From Pectobacterium aroidearum (lineage in GTDB: Bacteria > Pseudomonadota > Gammaproteobacteria > Enterobacterales > Enterobacteriaceae), in assembly GCF_015689195.1 (NCBI RefSeq), contig NZ_CP065044.1, forward strand, positions 2,976,001 through 3,040,000: a stretch of 64,000 bases of DNA, in the 5' to 3' direction. Position 1 is the first letter of the stretch. Each line of letters begins with the position of its first letter. This document shows positions 1-9,121 of this stretch, in pieces. Below the pieces are notes generated by a model. The model was not told the origin of the DNA and ran no database searches. It saw nothing but the letters and a program-made list of their open reading frames with translations. Both the position numbers and the translations under genes were made by a program.

Positions 1-379
1 CGGCGGCCAACTGCTCACGCGGCACCAGCGTAAACGCTTTGCCTGAAGATAACGCGCTGTACAGTGCGCCTGTCGCTTTCGCAATCGGCAATGAACCGTT
101 AGTGTTGTTTTTCACACTATCCACCAGCAGGATACTGCCCGGCGTGACGCCATCGGCTTGTAGCATCTGCGCCACCAGCGGATTAATGCTGGCTTCCCAG
201 TTCAACGTCTGGATTTTCGGCGGTTGCGGTACAGATTCACCCGGCGGTAGCGTTGGCGTGGTTGGCACTTGAGGCTCAACGGGCTCAATCGTCGCTGGCG
301 GCTCAGTCGGTTCCGGTGGGCGGCTGGGGCACCCTGTCAGTACCAATGCCGCCAGTATCACACCTAGATACTTTTTCAT
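1..379 (-). CDS. lpoB: LpoB, outer-membrane lipoprotein activator of PBP1b (3' end outside window)
   Basis: LpoB spans the periplasm from the outer membrane and stimulates the glycan polymerase and transpeptidase activity of PBP1b. Only the first 126 codons are inside the window; the E. coli protein is about 213 residues. The start ATG at 379 follows an AGAGAG ribosome site. A lipoprotein signal ends in the lipobox LTGC (Cys17), then comes a long Pro/Glu/Thr-rich linker (residues ~18-55) typical of the family, then the folded domain with SILLVDSVKNNTNGSL, very close to E. coli LpoB. It lies 21 bases downstream of ycfL in the same direction, as in enterobacteria, so it is probably cotranscribed with hinT and ycfL. 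Confidence 0.93.
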   Translation of the reverse strand, partial: MKKYLGVILAALVLTGCPSRPPEPTEPPATIEPVEPQVPTTPTLPPGESVPQPPKIQTLNWEASINPLVAQMLQADGVTPGSILLVDSVKNNTNGSLPIAKATGALYSALSSGKAFTLVPREQLAA

Positions 380-400
380 ATTTTCTCTCTCTGCACACCA

Positions 401-781
401 TTACAAAAACAGATGAAGGCGAACCTGGCGCGCAGTGGGACTACTGCGCGTTGAAAACACCGTCATTTCCGTCTGTGGCGGGAGTTCAATGGACTGCACG
501 TCTTCGAACGGCAGCACATCCAGCCCATTTTCATCATACCAATAGAAACGGTAATGTACGGTCACCGCCTGTGAGGCGTCGTTGCTGACGACGGAAGAAG
601 CACGCAGCCGACCCTTTTCTGAATCCAGCGACGGATTCCCCGCCGTAATGCCCGCCGACAGCACGGGTGCATCCAATACCAGCGTTTGCCGTTCATTGAT
701 GGTCAGCACCTTTGGCGCGCTACAGCCCGCCAGCAGTCCGGCGATCAAACACGCGGATAGAAAAAGCATCGGGTTACGCAT
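401..781 (-). CDS. ycfL: YcfL family lipoprotein (DUF1425)
   Basis: A predicted 126-residue lipoprotein of unknown role. The N-terminus MRNPMLFLSACLIAGLLAGC is a signal sequence with lipobox LAGC, so the mature protein is probably lipid-anchored at Cys20. The rest is a compact domain expected to be mostly beta strand, with HYRFYWYDENGLDV as the recognisable family motif. It sits between hinT and lpoB in the conserved enterobacterial order and probably shares their transcript. The ribosome site is weak (GAGAAC). Link to LpoB or cell-wall synthesis is suggested only by neighbourhood. Confidence 0.85.
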   Translation of the reverse strand: MRNPMLFLSACLIAGLLAGCSAPKVLTINERQTLVLDAPVLSAGITAGNPSLDSEKGRLRASSVVSNDASQAVTVHYRFYWYDENGLDVLPFEDVQSIELPPQTEMTVFSTRSSPTARQVRLHLFL

Positions 782-850
782 GATGTTCTCGCATGATGGT
801 TTTCTCGCACGATAGTCTACCCATGACCATCGAATCTGGTTCTATAGGAT

Positions 851-1201
851 CTAGTTTGCCAGTAAAGGCCCTAATGCGCGGCCACCAAGCAGATGCATGT
901 GGATGTGATAGACTTCCTGCCCGCCGTGTCGGTTGCAGTTAATGATCAGGCGATAGCCGTCCTCGGCAATACCTTCCTGCTGCGCAATTTTGCCCGCAAC
1001 CGTCACCATCCGTCCCAGTGCCGCTTCATGCTCCGGCGCAGTATCGTTAACGGTAGGGATCAAGACATTCGGGATAATCAGGATGTGAGTGGGTGTGCGA
1101 GGAGCAATGTCACGGAAGGCGGTGACCAGTTCATCTTGATACACGATATCGGCAGGGATTTCCCGGCGGATGATTTTACTAAAGATGGTTTCTTCAGCCA
1201 T
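851..1201 (-). CDS. hinT: HinT, purine nucleoside phosphoramidase (HIT family)
   Basis: Hydrolyses adenosine 5'-phosphoramidates and aminoacyl-AMP as a small cytosolic dimer. The signature HIT triad is visible as HIHMHLLGG near residue 100, and the N-terminus [20 protein letters not shown] is diagnostic. I chose ATG 1201 rather than the upstream in-frame codon at 1228 because AAGGAAATCAATC precedes it at good spacing and the family starts there; the protein is then 116 residues, close to E. coli HinT (119). First gene of the hinT-ycfL-lpoB group. The 1202-1428 stretch upstream holds its promoter and no convincing gene. Confidence 0.95.
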   Translation of the reverse strand: MAEETIFSKIIRREIPADIVYQDELVTAFRDIAPRTPTHILIIPNVLIPTVNDTAPEHEAALGRMVTVAGKIAQQEGIAEDGYRLIINCNRHGGQEVYHIHMHLLGGRALGPLLAN

Positions 1202-1428
1202 GATTGATTTCCTTGTTAAAGCTGGCATTGAACGACGTCATGTAGGCAGTATGAGTGACATATTCCATTTCTTTCAACCTTCTTCGTCTATTTCTGGTGC
1301 GGGTGGTCAAAATACGACTCCCAGTAAAAACCAGAAATACGCCGCCTTCTCCCGAAAACAGCGACGCTATCGCCCCTGCGATCAGGATTTCGCATCATCC
1401 ATCGAAAATTCGTGTGTGTGCCTGCCCA

Positions 1429-2883
1429 TCAACCGAATGACCGCTGCGTTCTCACCAGCATCAGCAACAGGATGCAGACCAGCAGCGCAGCAATCAGGTT
1501 GTAGAGCATTCCCGCCACAAAGGCTGAAACGTATTGGCCCGCTTGTGCAACTGTGTCATCGCCTGTCGCCAGTGCAGTACCAAACAGGATGCCCACCACG
1601 GCCACACCCAACGCCGCCCCAACCTGCTGAACCGTCGAGATCACGCCCGATGCCATACCCGCCTGAGCCTCATCCACAAATCCCAACACCAGATTTAACA
1701 GCGGCGTCATGATGAAGCCCTGACCTGCCCCTACCACCACCAACACAGGGATCAGCCGAACAGCCACCAGATCGGCCCCCGCTAGCTGCACCTGCATAAT
1801 CAGCAGGCCGATCGAGACAGCATAAACCAGCGCCCCCACGACGATAGCAACCGTACCCCAGCGAGCAACCAGACGAGGTGCAGCCAGCGATGCCAGAACA
1901 AAACCCACGCTGCACGGCGCGAAAATACTTCCGGCAAGGAAAGGATCAAGTCCCAGCCCTGTTTGCACCAGCAAAGCAAAACACAGGAAAAATGAGCTGG
2001 ATGTGGAATACACCAGCAGCACCAGCAACACACCCAGCAGGAAACGGCGCTGTACGAGCAGACGCATATCCACCAGCGGAAGATGCCCCGCTCGCTGTCG
2101 ACGTTCCTGCTGACGGTAAAACATCGCTAACAAGAGCGTTGCTGTGGTCAACATCCACAGGCTCCATTCTGGCCACCCTTGTCCCGGCCCTTCAATCAGC
2201 GGCACCAGCAGCAGCGTCAGCCCAACGCTGATCAACGCCACACCCATCCAGTCCAGCGAAGGGCGCTGCGGCGTCCGAGACTCAGGGATAAATCGTGCCG
2301 CGGCGATAGCAAGCAGGCCAATCGGTACATTGATAAGAAAGATACTGCGCCAGCCCAACCCAAACAGATTGGCATGCACCAGCCATCCTCCCAGTATCTG
2401 ACCCGCGATAGCGGCGAGCCCTAGCGTCATGCCCAGCAGACCGAAGGCACGGCGGCTATCGTCACCGTCGAAATTGACGCGGATAGAGGCATAAACCTGT
2501 GGAAACAGTAAAGCGGCCGCCAGTCCCTGTAAGATGCGAGCACCGATCAGAAACCCCGCACTGGGCGCTAAACCACACAGCGCAGAGGCAAGCGTAAACC
2601 CGGCCATGCCCACCACAAACAGGCGGCGTCGACCAAATACATCCCCCAGCCGCCCACCCGTAATCAGCAGTACGCCGAAAGCCAGTTCATAACCCGCTAC
2701 GATGAAACCGACTTGCGCGAAGCTAGCACCCAGATCGACCTGCATGCTGGGAATAGCGACATTGACCACGAACAGGTCGAAGATCGTGACAAAACCGGCT
2801 ATCAGCAGCACAGAGAGGCCAAGCCACGGCGGGCTGTTGACGGCTGGCGCAGGCAATGCCGACGCGCGATAATTTGAGTTCAT
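1429..2883 (-). CDS. MFS exporter, DHA2 (14-helix) drug:H+ antiporter type
   Basis: A 484-residue inner-membrane transporter with about 14 hydrophobic segments, the length and layout of the EmrB/QacA/methylenomycin-resistance group. Helix 1 carries DLFVVNVAIPSM, and the loop after helix 2 holds motif A as GGRLGDVFGRRR. Proton-driven efflux of an amphipathic or toxic compound is the family expectation; the substrate cannot be read from sequence. The ATG at 2883 has AGGAGACACAAG upstream. It is divergent from the XRE regulator at 3007, with a 123-base shared promoter region, which suggests local control. The pair separates hinT from ptsG, where E. coli has fhuE, so it may be an acquired or lineage-specific module. 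Confidence 0.85.
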   Translation of the reverse strand: MNSNYRASALPAPAVNSPPWLGLSVLLIAGFVTIFDLFVVNVAIPSMQVDLGASFAQVGFIVAGYELAFGVLLITGGRLGDVFGRRRLFVVGMAGFTLASALCGLAPSAGFLIGARILQGLAAALLFPQVYASIRVNFDGDDSRRAFGLLGMTLGLAAIAGQILGGWLVHANLFGLGWRSIFLINVPIGLLAIAAARFIPESRTPQRPSLDWMGVALISVGLTLLLVPLIEGPGQGWPEWSLWMLTTATLLLAMFYRQQERRQRAGHLPLVDMRLLVQRRFLLGVLLVLLVYSTSSSFFLCFALLVQTGLGLDPFLAGSIFAPCSVGFVLASLAAPRLVARWGTVAIVVGALVYAVSIGLLIMQVQLAGADLVAVRLIPVLVVVGAGQGFIMTPLLNLVLGFVDEAQAGMASGVISTVQQVGAALGVAVVGILFGTALATGDDTVAQAGQYVSAFVAGMLYNLIAALLVCILLLMLVRTQRSFG

Positions 2884-3006
2884 CTTGTGTCTCCTTGCAT
2901 ATCGAGAAGTTGCGTATCGAAAATAATGACGCCGCCATTCTCAAATCCTTTTTAAACAATTACAATTTAACCATTTATGCTATTACTAAAAGCAATGCGG
3001 TAAACG

Positions 3007-3804
3007 ATGCGAACATTGGAAAGAACTCGCCATGATCTGGCTGAATTTTTGCGCGCGCGCCGTGAACGGGTGTCACCCGCCGACGTGGGCTTGCCTAGCG
3101 GAGGAAGACGGCGCACGCCGGGGTTAAGACGCGAAGAAGTGGCGGCATTGGCTGGCGTTGGCCTGACGTGGTACACCTGGCTCGAACAGGGACGCGATAT
3201 CGGTGTGTCGGCAGCATTTCTGGACAGCCTGGCACGGGTGCTAAAACTCGATGCCGCTGAACGTCGCCATCTGTTCCTGCTGGCGCATGAGCGACCGCCG
3301 GCCGAACCGGGTAAGACGTGGTGCGTCGTGCCACCGCTGGTACGGCGTCTAATGCACGATCTGGCTCCGCATCCGGCCTATATCCTCAACCTGCGCTGGG
3401 ATGTGTTGACCTTCAATGAACCGGCAAATCAGCTTTTCAGCTTCGATGCCCATCCTTCCGAAAGACGTAATCTGCTCTGGCTCTTGTTCACCAACCCGTT
3501 ACTGCATGAGCGATTCATCGGCTGGGAGCAACAGGCTCCGCAGATGCTGTCGAGTTTTCGCCGCGATTTCGCACGTGCGACGCAGGAAGCAGACATTCAT
3601 GAACTGGTGGACGAGCTCGAGCGAGTATCGCCAGATTTCAAAACGTGGTGGCGGCAGCATGAAATACACGCCCCATGTAGCGGCGTGCGGCAACTGATGA
3701 TCGACGGCAAGGCTGAAGTTTTCGAACATACTTCGCTAACCATCGATGAGGATCGCCATCTGCGTCTGGTGGTTTACGCCCGTCAGTCTCAGAAAGAGGA
3801 ATAA
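3007..3804 (+). CDS. XRE-family regulator with MmyB-type ligand-binding domain
   Basis: A 265-residue transcription regulator. Residues ~1-90 form an extended XRE helix-turn-helix of the MmyB type: RRTPGLRREEVAALAGVGLTWYTWLEQGRD is the hallmark stretch. Residues ~105-260 match the PAS-like MmyB ligand-binding domain, with the typical PAYILNLRWDVLTFNEPAN motif. Family members usually sit next to one oxidoreductase or exporter gene and control it; here the divergent partner is the MFS exporter, so repression or ligand-dependent activation of that exporter is the natural inference. The start ATG 3007 has only a weak ribosome site. Confidence 0.88.
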   Translation: MRTLERTRHDLAEFLRARRERVSPADVGLPSGGRRRTPGLRREEVAALAGVGLTWYTWLEQGRDIGVSAAFLDSLARVLKLDAAERRHLFLLAHERPPAEPGKTWCVVPPLVRRLMHDLAPHPAYILNLRWDVLTFNEPANQLFSFDAHPSERRNLLWLLFTNPLLHERFIGWEQQAPQMLSSFRRDFARATQEADIHELVDELERVSPDFKTWWRQHEIHAPCSGVRQLMIDGKAEVFEHTSLTIDEDRHLRLVVYARQSQKEE

Positions 3805-3819
3805 GACGGTTCTGACCAT

Positions 3820-3846
3820 AAAAAAAGGGGCTTTCGCCCCTTTTTA
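3820..3846. terminator. Bidirectional rho-independent terminator between the XRE regulator and ptsG
   Basis: GGGGC-TTTC-GCCCC stem flanked by an A run on one side and a T run on the other, between two converging genes; it can end transcription in both directions. Confidence 0.9.
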
Positions 3847-3864
3847 TCACTCCCCAACAACGCA

Positions 3865-5298
3865 TCAGTGGTTACGGATGTAGTCGTCCATGTCAGTTTT
3901 CAGGTTATCGGATTTGGTACCGAAAATGGCCTGAACACCGGAACCTGCCACAACCACACCTGCTGCGCCCAGTTTTTTCAGGCCAGCCTGATCAACTTTA
4001 GCCACATCGCCTACGCTAACGCGCAGACGGGTGATGCACGCATCCAGGTTAGTGATGTTTTCTTTACCACCAAACGCGCTAACCAGTGCGGCAGCCATTT
4101 CAGTGCTGTCCTGTGACGCTTGCTCAGAAGAGCTATCTTCACGGCCTGGCGTTTTCAGGTTCAGTTTCGCAATCAGAACGCGGAAGATGGTGTAGTAAAT
4201 CAGCGCATAGCACAGACCCACAATCGGGAACAGCCACAGGTTGCTACCGTTACCGCTCAGTACCACGAAGTCGATCAGACCGTGAGAGAAGCTCGTCCCA
4301 TCACGCATACCCAGCAGGATACAGATTGGGAACGCCAGACCCGCCAAAATCGCATGGATCACATACAGGATTGGCGCAACAAACATGAATGAGAACTCAA
4401 TTGGCTCAGTGATACCCGTCAGGAACGAGGTCAGTGCCGCAGAGATCATGATGCCGCCCACTTTCGCGCGGTTTTCTGGCTTAGCAGAGTGCCAGATAGC
4501 GATAGCTGCAGCCGGCAAACCGTACATTTTAAACAGGAAACCACCAGACAATTTACCCGCAGTCGGGTCACCAGCGATGTAACGTGGGATATCACCGTGG
4601 AAAACCTGTCCCGCTGCATTGGTGAATTCACCAACCTGCATTTGGAAAGGTACGTTCCAGATATGGTGCAGACCAAACGGCACCAGAGAACGTTCAACGA
4701 CCCCATAGATACCGAATGCCAACATCGGGTTCTCATTCGCAGCCCAATGTGAAAACGTTTGGATAGCGCTACCGACCGGTGGCCATATGAAAGACAACAC
4801 CGCACCAGTAACGATCGCCGTCAGACCGGAAATAATCGGCACAAAACGTTTACCGGCAAAGAAACCCAGATACTCAGGCAGTTGAATGCGGTAGAAGCGA
4901 TTAAACATATACGCGGCAATCGCACCGGCAATGATCCCGCCCAGAACACCGGTATCCGCCAGGTGCTTCGCTGTAATCTCAGCAGCCGGTAGATTAAGAA
5001 CCAGCGGTGCAATCGCAGCCATGGTTTTTACCATGATGCCATAAGCTACCACCGCCGCCAGTGCGGAAACACCGTCGTTATTGGTGAAGCCCAGGGCAAC
5101 ACCAATAGCAAAAATCAGCGGCATGTTGGCAAACACCGAGTCACCGGCCTGCGCCATGACGCTGGAGACAATTTCAGGCAACCAGCTAAAATTGGCCGAA
5201 CCGACACCCAGCAGAATACCTGCAATAGGGAGTACGGATACGGGCAGCATTAGCGACTTACCTACTTTTTGCAGGTTTGCGAATGCATTCTTGAACAT
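3865..5298 (-). CDS. ptsG: Glucose-specific PTS enzyme IIBC (PtsG)
   Basis: Imports and phosphorylates glucose to glucose 6-phosphate, taking phosphate from EIIA-Glc. 477 residues, the same length as E. coli PtsG. The N-terminal EIIC membrane domain starts [20 protein letters not shown] and continues through about residue 390 with the GITEPIEF sugar-site motif. The C-terminal EIIB domain carries the phosphorylated cysteine in [13 protein letters not shown] (about residue 421). It is downstream of ycfH but has its own promoter region with Mlc-like, CRP-like and SgrS-pairing sequences, annotated separately. Confidence 0.97.
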   Translation of the reverse strand: MFKNAFANLQKVGKSLMLPVSVLPIAGILLGVGSANFSWLPEIVSSVMAQAGDSVFANMPLIFAIGVALGFTNNDGVSALAAVVAYGIMVKTMAAIAPLVLNLPAAEITAKHLADTGVLGGIIAGAIAAYMFNRFYRIQLPEYLGFFAGKRFVPIISGLTAIVTGAVLSFIWPPVGSAIQTFSHWAANENPMLAFGIYGVVERSLVPFGLHHIWNVPFQMQVGEFTNAAGQVFHGDIPRYIAGDPTAGKLSGGFLFKMYGLPAAAIAIWHSAKPENRAKVGGIMISAALTSFLTGITEPIEFSFMFVAPILYVIHAILAGLAFPICILLGMRDGTSFSHGLIDFVVLSGNGSNLWLFPIVGLCYALIYYTIFRVLIAKLNLKTPGREDSSSEQASQDSTEMAAALVSAFGGKENITNLDACITRLRVSVGDVAKVDQAGLKKLGAAGVVVAGSGVQAIFGTKSDNLKTDMDDYIRNH

Positions 5299-5320
5299 AA
5301 TTGAGTGTGCTCCTGAGTAA
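5299..5320 (-). promoter_or_regulatory. Predicted SgrS small-RNA pairing site over the ptsG ribosome site
   Basis: On the minus strand the bases just before the ptsG ATG read ACTCAGGAGCACACTCAATT, nearly identical to the E. coli ptsG segment bound by SgrS during glucose-phosphate stress. The AGGAG is 11 bases from ATG, the same unusual spacing as in E. coli. Identity of the element is by recall of the E. coli sequence; SgrS itself is not in this window. Confidence 0.6.
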
Positions 5321-5400
5321 TAGTGCTTTTACTTCTGATACTTCATATAAGCAAAGACGGGGAGGATGGCCTTTGCGAGTTGGGGTGTCTTAGCCCCCTT

Positions 5401-5427
5401 TAATTTTTACGCAGAGTAAAATAAATA
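5401..5427 (-). promoter_or_regulatory. Probable Mlc operator at the ptsG promoter
   Basis: On the minus strand this AT-rich stretch reads TATTTATTTTACTCTGCGTA and continues AAAATTA. It matches closely the E. coli ptsG Mlc operator (TTATTTTACTCTGTGTAATAA as I recall it). Mlc represses ptsG until PtsG itself is dephosphorylated during glucose transport. Confidence 0.6.
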
Positions 5428-5438
5428 GCGGTCACAAT

Positions 5439-5455
5439 GTTTGATTGCTATCACG
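5439..5455 (-). promoter_or_regulatory. Probable CRP-cAMP site upstream of ptsG
   Basis: Minus strand CGTGATAGCAATCAAAC: the half sites GTGA and TCAA are separated by six bases, close to the CRP consensus TGTGA-N6-TCACA, and placed just upstream of the Mlc-like operator as in E. coli. Confidence 0.5.
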
Positions 5456-5515
5456 TTTCCACAAGCCAACAGGCTGAGTTCGAACAGATATTGCACTTTT
5501 CTGTGATATATCGCT

Positions 5516-5560
5516 AAAAAACACGCCCCTCTGAAGAGGAAAAACCTAATCAGAGGGATT
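5516..5560 (-). terminator. Probable terminator after ycfH
   Basis: Read on the minus strand, CCCTCTG and CAGAGGG pair around an 18-base loop and are followed by GCGTG and a run of six T. A second weaker hairpin with a T8 run (5584-5610: GGCT-GAGAAT-AGCC) sits directly after the ycfH stop. Together they separate the pabC-to-ycfH operon from ptsG. The rest of 5299-5611 is ptsG promoter and leader. Confidence 0.55.
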
Positions 5561-5611
5561 ATGCAGTGCTATTAATTACACGGGTAAAAAAAACTCGGCT
5601 ATTCTCAGCCA

Positions 5612-6409
5612 CTATTGCGTAGCGGTCAACCGAGTCGGATCGATGTGAAACAGGCGGGAGAAGTTTTCTGTCGTGGCGGCAGCGAGGGTTTCCAGCGATG
5701 TGCCTTTCACTACGGCAAGATATTCCGCAACATCACGTACATACGCAGGTTGATTTTCCTGACCCCGGAATGGAACCGGCGCTAACCAAGGGGAATCAGT
5801 CTCAATCAGCATCCGATCCAGCGGCACGTAACGCGCGACATCACGCAATTCCTCGGCATTACGGAACGTCACGATGCCAGAAAACGAGATATAAAATCCC
5901 ATATCCAGCAAAGACTTTGCCGTCGCCAAATCTTCCGTAAAACAGTGCAGCACACCGCTGCATTTCTCCGCGTGTTCGTCACGCAGAATAGCCAGCGTAT
6001 CTTCACGGGCAGCACGCGTATGCACGATGACCGGTTTGTTCAAGTCATTGCCAATACGAATATGCTCGCGAAACGATTCTTGCTGCTGGTTTTTCGTCTC
6101 CTGCTGGTAGAAATAGTCCAGCCCCGTTTCCCCCATCGCCACCACGCGACTGGCGCTGGCTAGCTCGCGCAGCTCGGCATAATCATAAGGGGCTTCCTGA
6201 TTAAGCGGATGAACGCCGCAGGAAAACGCCACATTATCGCGCTCGCCGATTAACTCTACCATGGCACGATAACCGGGCAGCGTAGTTGCCACGGCCAACA
6301 GGAAGCCGACATCGCGACGTTTCGCTTTCTCCAGAACATCGGAGACATCTTTATGCAATGACTGATAATCCAGACCGTCAAGGTGACAGTGGGAATCCAC
6401 TAACAACAT
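5612..6409 (-). CDS. ycfH: YcfH, TatD-family metal-dependent deoxyribonuclease
   Basis: A 265-residue TIM-barrel metal hydrolase. The N-terminal metal ligands appear as VDSHCHLDGLDY; GETGLDYF supplies the conserved Glu, HTRAA and LHCFTED supply later His ligands, and LIETDSPWLAP the final Asp. TatD relatives have 3'-5' exonuclease activity on DNA; the exact physiological role of YcfH is not settled. It is the last gene of the pabC-mltG-tmk-holB-ycfH run, 19 bases after holB. Confidence 0.93.
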   Translation of the reverse strand: MLLVDSHCHLDGLDYQSLHKDVSDVLEKAKRRDVGFLLAVATTLPGYRAMVELIGERDNVAFSCGVHPLNQEAPYDYAELRELASASRVVAMGETGLDYFYQQETKNQQQESFREHIRIGNDLNKPVIVHTRAAREDTLAILRDEHAEKCSGVLHCFTEDLATAKSLLDMGFYISFSGIVTFRNAEELRDVARYVPLDRMLIETDSPWLAPVPFRGQENQPAYVRDVAEYLAVVKGTSLETLAAATTENFSRLFHIDPTRLTATQ

Positions 6410-6428
6410 GATATTTACTCAATAATAA

Positions 6429-7439
6429 TTAAACAGAAAAAGGATGGCTGTCGCGCTTAACCGACGAAGCAAACGTACGTTCCCCATCAAGCAGGCGTTC
6501 TGTCAGCAATAGTTCACGATTTACGCCCGTAACGGTTAGCAATTTTTGCCGACAAACCAGCCACTGTTGCAGCTCATACTGCAAATGCACGGAGGGTTCA
6601 CGCGCCAGACGCTCAACCAGTTCGATCTGATCCTGATTCACCAAATGCTCGCTCGCCCCCCGCTGCCATTTCATGGCATCCAACAGTAGCGCGGCCAACC
6701 AGTGAATGCGGGTATCTGCATCGTCATGATTCAGCTGCGGAATCAACGAGAGCTGATCCCGTGAAGTCAGCGCGGCAGAAAATGCCTGACACAGCCCGCT
6801 ACGCTGCTTCCACTGCTCTGGCTGCAATAACGCTTCGGCGGCTAATGGCGCGCCCGATTGCAGTCTCAATGCCGTGCGCAACGCCTTGCTGTCATGACGA
6901 TGGCGGGCATTCAGCCACAGCACGCTCTGCGTCTCAGTCGGGACATCCAGATAGTGATACAGGCAACGGCTGCGCAACGTTGCCAGCAGCCTGCCCGGTT
7001 CGCGGCAGCCAAATAAAAAGAAGGTATTCTGTGGCGGTTCTTCCAGCGTTTTTAGCAGCGCATTCGCGGCCGCTTCTGTCAGTTGCTCTGCGGCAGACAG
7101 CCAGATCACTTTTGCTCCGCCTTGTCGGGCGTGTTGATACACTTTTTCCACGACGTCACGCACCGGATCGACGCCCAAACTTTGCTTGCCTTTCTCAGGG
7201 CTCAGCACATGCCAGTCTGGATGCGTTCCCGCTGTCATCAGGTTGCAGGAATGGCAGTGGCCACAGCTTTTCATGCCATCAGGCCGCTGGCAGATCAGCC
7301 AGCGACTCAGTGCATAAATCAGCGATTCATCGCCCATACCCGGCAACGCATGCAATAACACCGCATGATGACCCCTGCCCGCCTGATACTGACCGATAAG
7401 CTGCCGATAGGATGCATTCAGCCACGGATACCACTCCAT
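6429..7439 (-). CDS. holB: DNA polymerase III delta' subunit (HolB)
   Basis: Clamp-loader subunit that acts as the stator in the gamma/tau-delta-delta' complex. 336 residues, the family length. The N-terminus [19 protein letters not shown], the zinc-binding CGHCHSC near residue 60 (with an earlier Cys) and LLKTLEEPP are characteristic. The ATP site is degenerate, as expected for delta'. I chose ATG 7439 because its first base is the last base of the tmk stop (TGATG overlap), implying translational coupling; the longer in-frame extension to 7487 would overlap tmk by 49 bases. Confidence 0.95.
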   Translation of the reverse strand: MEWYPWLNASYRQLIGQYQAGRGHHAVLLHALPGMGDESLIYALSRWLICQRPDGMKSCGHCHSCNLMTAGTHPDWHVLSPEKGKQSLGVDPVRDVVEKVYQHARQGGAKVIWLSAAEQLTEAAANALLKTLEEPPQNTFFLFGCREPGRLLATLRSRCLYHYLDVPTETQSVLWLNARHRHDSKALRTALRLQSGAPLAAEALLQPEQWKQRSGLCQAFSAALTSRDQLSLIPQLNHDDADTRIHWLAALLLDAMKWQRGASEHLVNQDQIELVERLAREPSVHLQYELQQWLVCRQKLLTVTGVNRELLLTERLLDGERTFASSVKRDSHPFSV

Positions 7440-8098
7440 CAGTCCTGCCCCTGCGCGACAGGTTGCAACCCTTGTTGCTGCAACCACTGCTGTAGCGCCG
7501 CCTGAATATCCGCACTAACGGCCTCAATCGATTGTGAAGCATCGATCGTCAGGATACTGTCATCCTCCGCTGCCAACTCCTGATAACGGGAGCGAGTGCG
7601 TTCAAAGAAAGCCAGCGATTCCTGTTCAATCCGATCCAGTTCGCCTCGCTGACGCGCGCGCTGCAAACCGATAGCTGGCGGTAAATCCAGATAGAGCGTC
7701 AGGTCAGGGCGAAAATCGCCCAGCACGGTATCGCGTAGTGAACGCAGCAGTTGCTGATCGATCCCACGTCCACCGCCCTGATAGGCCTGTGAAGAAAGAT
7801 CGTGACGATCGCCGATCACCCATTGCCCGTTAGCCAGAGCGGGTTTGATAACATTATCCACCAGTTGAACTCTGGCGGCGTACAGCATTAGGACTTCCGC
7901 TTTATCGGTGACCTTCTCATCGGTCATACCTTGCTTGATAAGCTCACGCAGCTTCTCTGCCAGCGGCGTGCCACCGGGTTCTCGCGTGAAAACCACCTCT
8001 TTCACGCCATGCAACCGCAGCGTTTCCACCACGATATGACGCGCGGTAGTCTTCCCTGCGCCTTCCAACCCTTCAATGACGATAAATTTACTGTTCAT
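7439..8098 (-). CDS. tmk: Thymidylate kinase
   Basis: Phosphorylates dTMP to dTDP. 219 residues. P-loop GLEGAGKTT near residues 10-18, the TREPGGT motif for dTMP binding, [15 protein letters not shown] around residue 100, and a lid region with [11 protein letters not shown]. Its first 11 bases overlap the end of mltG and its stop overlaps the holB start, so the operon is tightly coupled. Confidence 0.97.
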   Translation of the reverse strand: MNSKFIVIEGLEGAGKTTARHIVVETLRLHGVKEVVFTREPGGTPLAEKLRELIKQGMTDEKVTDKAEVLMLYAARVQLVDNVIKPALANGQWVIGDRHDLSSQAYQGGGRGIDQQLLRSLRDTVLGDFRPDLTLYLDLPPAIGLQRARQRGELDRIEQESLAFFERTRSRYQELAAEDDSILTIDASQSIEAVSADIQAALQQWLQQQGLQPVAQGQD

Positions 8099-9107
8099 CC
8101 CGTTCCTTTAACGCTGAGCGGTATACCCTCACAGCACGATTGTGGTCTGCAAGGTTAGTGGTAAAACTGTGTCCGCCTTTTCCATCTGCCACAAAATACA
8201 GGTACGACGTTTTGGCTGGGTGCGCTGCGGCATCTAATGAGGCTTTTCCCGGCATCGCGATTGGCGTCGGCGGCAAACCGGAAATAACATAGGTATTGTA
8301 CGGCGTCGCTGTGTCTAATGCTTTACGGGTTATCACGCCTTTATAGTCATCGCCCATGCCATAAATCACCGTAGGGTCGGTTTGCAAGCGCATGCCGAGC
8401 CGTAACCGATTGATAAAAACGGAAGCAACCTGCGTACGTTCTTCATTGATCGCCGTTTCCTTTTCAATGATTGACGCCATCGTCAGCAACTCGTCTGGCG
8501 CTTTATACGGTAACCCTTCTTCACGCCCTTTCCATACTTCATCCACCGTTTTTTTCATACGCTGATGTGCACGCTGCAACAAAGTACTGTCGCTCGTACC
8601 CGCCGTGTAGGCGTAGGTATCAGGATAAAACCAGCCTTCTGGGTTTGCCTTATCTTTGATTTCCAACAGCGCTGCGATGTCCTGTTCAGTTTTATCAGCC
8701 AGTGCATGCTTAATGTAGGGCGCCTGTTGCAACGTGGTTAGCCATTCTTTCAGGCGTGAACCCTCGACAAAACGGATGGAGAATTGTGCTTCCTTTCCGC
8801 TGGACAGTAATGCCAGCATCTCACGGACGGTCATTCCCGTAGTAAAGCGATACGTACCCGCTTTGAATTTAGCCAACTCAGGCTCAAGACGCAGCAGCCA
8901 CGGAAAAAATACGCCATCCGTAATAATTTTCTGATCGAGCAGCAGTGTTTCCAGCCCTTCTCTTCCCGTACCGGCCGGAAGCGTAAAAATAGTTTCCTTT
9001 TCGATAGCCAATGGAGAACCAGCAAAACGCTGCATTTTCTGCCACGCTACCAACAACATCAGCACAACGGCAGCGATAATCAGCAAACCAATTTTCTTTT
9101 TCTTCAT
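8088..9107 (-). CDS. mltG: MltG, endolytic peptidoglycan transglycosylase
   Basis: Cleaves nascent glycan strands inside the chain and so sets their length. 339 residues: a short cytoplasmic head, one membrane helix (residues ~5-22, [15 protein letters not shown]), a LysM-like segment, and the YceG catalytic domain. The catalytic Glu lies in [15 protein letters not shown] near residue 215; [13 protein letters not shown] and [12 protein letters not shown] are further signatures. It is 14 bases downstream of pabC and overlaps tmk. Confidence 0.95.
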   Translation of the reverse strand: MKKKKIGLLIIAAVVLMLLVAWQKMQRFAGSPLAIEKETIFTLPAGTGREGLETLLLDQKIITDGVFFPWLLRLEPELAKFKAGTYRFTTGMTVREMLALLSSGKEAQFSIRFVEGSRLKEWLTTLQQAPYIKHALADKTEQDIAALLEIKDKANPEGWFYPDTYAYTAGTSDSTLLQRAHQRMKKTVDEVWKGREEGLPYKAPDELLTMASIIEKETAINEERTQVASVFINRLRLGMRLQTDPTVIYGMGDDYKGVITRKALDTATPYNTYVISGLPPTPIAMPGKASLDAAAHPAKTSYLYFVADGKGGHSFTTNLADHNRAVRVYRSALKERDEQ

Positions 9108-9121
9108 AAATCAACCATCTA

